A stretch of DNA of 64,000 nucleotides from Pelolinea submarina (GTDB lineage Bacteria > Chloroflexota > Anaerolineae > Anaerolineales > Anaerolineaceae), in contig NZ_AP018437.1 of assembly GCF_003966975.1 (NCBI RefSeq), positions 1,860,001 to 1,924,000 on the forward strand, given 5' to 3'. Position 1 is the stretch's first letter; every line of letters begins with the position of its first letter. Shown here piece by piece: positions 62,266 through 64,000 of the stretch. Below the pieces are notes generated by a model. That model did not search any database. It was given only the letters and a program-made list of their open reading frames with translations, and was not told the DNA's origin. Both the position numbers and the translations under genes were made by a program.

Positions 62266-62282
62266 TAACCAATACTTGGTTA
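62266..62282. promoter_or_regulatory. Dyad between rpsF and the AIM24 gene
   Basis: TAACCAA-TAC-TTGGTTA is a perfect 7-bp inverted repeat with a 3-base spacer in the divergent intergenic region, upstream of rpsF. It may be an operator; no regulator is known. Confidence 0.35.
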
Positions 62283-62319
62283 ACTTACCAGTGCCAAGTT
62301 TAGCATAAACCGGCTGGCT

Positions 62320-62348
62320 TGGGTAGGGAGCGCTTTTCTTATATAATG
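62320..62348 (+). promoter_or_regulatory. Promoter of the AIM24-family gene
   Basis: TTGGGT (62320-62325), 17 bases and a perfect TATAAT (62343-62348), with transcription predicted near 62355, 33 bases before the ATG. Confidence 0.5.
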
Positions 62349-62387
62349 GTACTTTATAAAGAATTAGTAAAGAATTCAGGAGGTCCC

Positions 62388-63068
62388 ATGAAAGTCAATT
62401 TGCTGTATCGTCCTTCATATTCACTGGCAGATGTGGAATTGGAGGGTGGTGAAAGTATCACGGCCGAATCCGGTTCAATGGTGGCTATGAGTCCGGATTT
62501 GCAGGTCCAAACCAAAATGAAGGGTGGTTTGATGAAATCCCTGGCGCGCTCCGTGCTGGGCGGTGAGTCCTTCTTCATGAATACCTTCCAGGCCAGCAGC
62601 CACGGCGGCAAAATTCAATTAGCCCCAACGTTGCCGGGCGACGTTTTTACCATGGAGTTAAAGGGTGAATCCTATCTGGTGCAATCCGGCTCTTTCCTGG
62701 CTTCCAGCGAAGGCGTGCAGACCGATACCAAATGGGGCGGCGCGAAGACCTTTTTTGGCGGTGAGGGGTTGATTATGCTGCGCTGCTCCGGTAGCGGAAC
62801 GCTCATTTTGGCCAGTTACGGTGCCATCCACGAGGTGGATTTGGCGGCGGGCGAAACCTTCACTGTGGATACCGGCCACCTGGTGGCCTTCTCTGAAAAG
62901 ATCGGCTTTCGCGTGCGTTCGATCGGCGGCCTGGCATCCACCTTCCTGGGCGGCGAGGGCCTTGTAGTGGACCTGACCGGACCCGGAAAAGTGCTGTTGC
63001 AAACCCGCAGTGTAGGCGCTTTCCTGGATTGGCTGATGCCGCGCCTGCCGAAGACCAATAACAGTTAG
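62388..63068 (+). CDS. AIM24/TIGR00266 family protein
   Basis: 226-residue protein of the AIM24 family, built as a trihelical arrangement of beta layers, whose function in bacteria is not established. The start was set at the ATG at 62388 behind AGGAGG; the frame upstream has no support. GGESITAESGSMVAM, KGGLMKSLARSVLGGES, GGEGLIMLRCSGSGTLI and FSEKIGFRVRSIGG are typical family blocks. Glycine-rich repeated loops give it a regular, repetitive look. It precedes the acyl-CoA synthetase gene by 41 bases. Confidence 0.88.
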   Translation: MKVNLLYRPSYSLADVELEGGESITAESGSMVAMSPDLQVQTKMKGGLMKSLARSVLGGESFFMNTFQASSHGGKIQLAPTLPGDVFTMELKGESYLVQSGSFLASSEGVQTDTKWGGAKTFFGGEGLIMLRCSGSGTLILASYGAIHEVDLAAGETFTVDTGHLVAFSEKIGFRVRSIGGLASTFLGGEGLVVDLTGPGKVLLQTRSVGAFLDWLMPRLPKTNNS

Positions 63069-63109
63069 TTGTTTATTCAATCAAATAAGACATATCGACG
63101 GGAGTGATT

Positions 63110-64000
63110 ATGACATCTTCTTTGAATACTTTCTTTGAACCGGCTGGAGTTGCAATCATTGGGGCATCCGACAAACCGGATAAATTGAGCCATGGTATCC
63201 TGCGCAATATGCTGGAATATGGTTACCAGGGCGGCGTTTATCCGGTCAATCCGAAAAGCAGCGAGATTCTGGGAAAGACTTGCTATCCGGATATCAGCGT
63301 GGTACCGGATCCTTTGGATCTGGCAGTCATCATTCTGCCCGCGCCGGCAATCCCCGGTGTATTGGAAGCTTGCGGAAAACGCGGCGTGAAGACTGTGACA
63401 GTGATTTCCGGCGGTTTCAAAGAAATTGGCGAAGAAGGTAAAGCTCTTGAAGGTCAAATTTTAGAGATCATCCATAAATACGGTATGCGCATGATCGGCC
63501 CCAACTGCGTGGGTTCATTCAACCTGAACAACGGTATGAACACCACCTTTATTAAAGGTAAACCTGCCACCGGTGGGATTGGGTTTATTTCGCAGTCCGG
63601 CGCGGTTTGCGGCGGCATTGTGGATCATGTCCTCAACAATGGCATTGGTTTTTCCCATTTCCTCAGCTTAGGCAATGAAGCGGATGTAAATGAGACGGAT
63701 ATGATGGAATATCTGGTGGAAGATGATAAAACATCCGTCATTGCTATTTACGCGGAGGGTATTCAGGATGGACAGCGTTTTATTCAGAGTGCCCGAAAAG
63801 TCACCCGCAGAAAACCGGTGCTGATCCTTAAAGCGGGACGCAGCGACGAGGGCGCGCGGGCAGTGTCATCCCACACCGGTTCACTGGCCGGGTCACACAC
63901 GGCTTATCAGGCAGCCTTCCAGCAAAGCGGCGTGATCGAGGTCAAGAACTCCACCGATTTGTTGAATGTAGCCATGGCGCTGGACTGGATGCCGCTGCCG
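63110..64000 (+). CDS. ADP-forming acetyl/acyl-CoA synthetase, 5' part (cut by window end)
   Basis: Start of an NDP-forming acyl-CoA synthetase that conserves the energy of a thioester as ATP. The open frame runs from the ATG at 63110 (GGGAG site upstream) past the end of the window. FFEPAGVAIIGASDKPDK begins the CoA-binding Rossmann domain, VISGGFKEIGEEG and MIGPNCVGSFN follow, and the SHTGSLAG motif (about 63869-63892) marks the phosphohistidine region of the alpha part. In fermenters it makes ATP from acetyl-CoA. Whether the beta part is fused cannot be seen. Confidence 0.92.
   Translation, partial: MTSSLNTFFEPAGVAIIGASDKPDKLSHGILRNMLEYGYQGGVYPVNPKSSEILGKTCYPDISVVPDPLDLAVIILPAPAIPGVLEACGKRGVKTVTVISGGFKEIGEEGKALEGQILEIIHKYGMRMIGPNCVGSFNLNNGMNTTFIKGKPATGGIGFISQSGAVCGGIVDHVLNNGIGFSHFLSLGNEADVNETDMMEYLVEDDKTSVIAIYAEGIQDGQRFIQSARKVTRRKPVLILKAGRSDEGARAVSSHTGSLAGSHTAYQAAFQQSGVIEVKNSTDLLNVAMALDWMPLP

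Overview
The window reads as chromosomal DNA of a bacterium of the phylum Chloroflexota, most likely class Anaerolineae. This is inferred from gene content and protein style: Thr/Pro-rich linkers in exported proteins, a serine hydroxymethyltransferase fused to a glycine-cleavage T protein, a bacterial family-B DNA polymerase operon, and an ADP-forming acyl-CoA synthetase. No rRNA or complete marker gene fixes it further. Coding density is high. I see no insertion sequences, prophage or CRISPR arrays.

Layout. (1) 0-7.6 kb: the 3' part of rpoC, a shared terminator, then a minus-strand operon prfA-prmC-tsaC-thrC-thrB (translation termination and tRNA modification followed by threonine synthesis). 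(2) 7.7-17.7 kb, plus strand: ridA, a two-component system, and overlapping surface-polysaccharide genes (family-2 glycosyltransferase, WcaJ-like initiating sugar transferase, FlaA1/CapD-like nucleotide-sugar dehydratase, two tandem FemAB-like aminoacyltransferases, a Thr/Pro-rich anchored protein). (3) 17.7-26 kb: pseudouridine-5'-phosphate glycosidase with two unknown membrane proteins, a further unknown membrane protein, peroxiredoxin, rsfS, thpR, a 6S-like RNA gene, an FHA protein, and two adjacent intramembrane glutamic proteases. (4) 26.2-31 kb: tmRNA, then a compact GC-richer operon encoding a RadA/Rad51-like protein without a P-loop, an 88-residue protein and a divergent family-B DNA polymerase. 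Its promoter contains a dyad one base away from the GAAC-N4-GTTC SOS box. An SRAP/HMCES-type abasic-site protein lies 0.8 kb away. This is the best candidate for an under-described system.

(5) 31-37 kb: a TIM-barrel/SnoaL-like fusion, an HD-domain protein, then an AT-richer sugar module (SIS-domain protein and GntR/UTRA regulator, divergent from an ascorbate-type PTS EIIA-EIIB-EIIC). PTS transporters are not common in this phylum. (6) 37-48 kb: SanA-like protein, lipoate ligase family protein, a TGS-uridine kinase-like protein, a lipoprotein with a discoidin-like domain, a PLP aminotransferase, the GlyA-GcvT fusion and a lipase-like hydrolase. (7) 48-64 kb: ECF sigma factor with a small membrane partner, fmt, a panE-like reductase, a membrane protein, mutS, scpA, rnc-smc, a parvulin-type foldase, rpsR-rpsF without an ssb between them, an AIM24-family protein, and the start of an ADP-forming acyl-CoA synthetase cut by the window end.

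Regulation visible in the sequence: several sigma-70-type promoters, two apparent leaderless starts (the RadA-like/PolB operon and scpA), strong terminators at most convergent junctions, and a terminator-like hairpin in the leader of glyA-gcvT. Starts were moved from the longest ORF where a Shine-Dalgarno sequence, promoter or domain boundary supported it. All functional assignments are from reading motifs; no database search was run.
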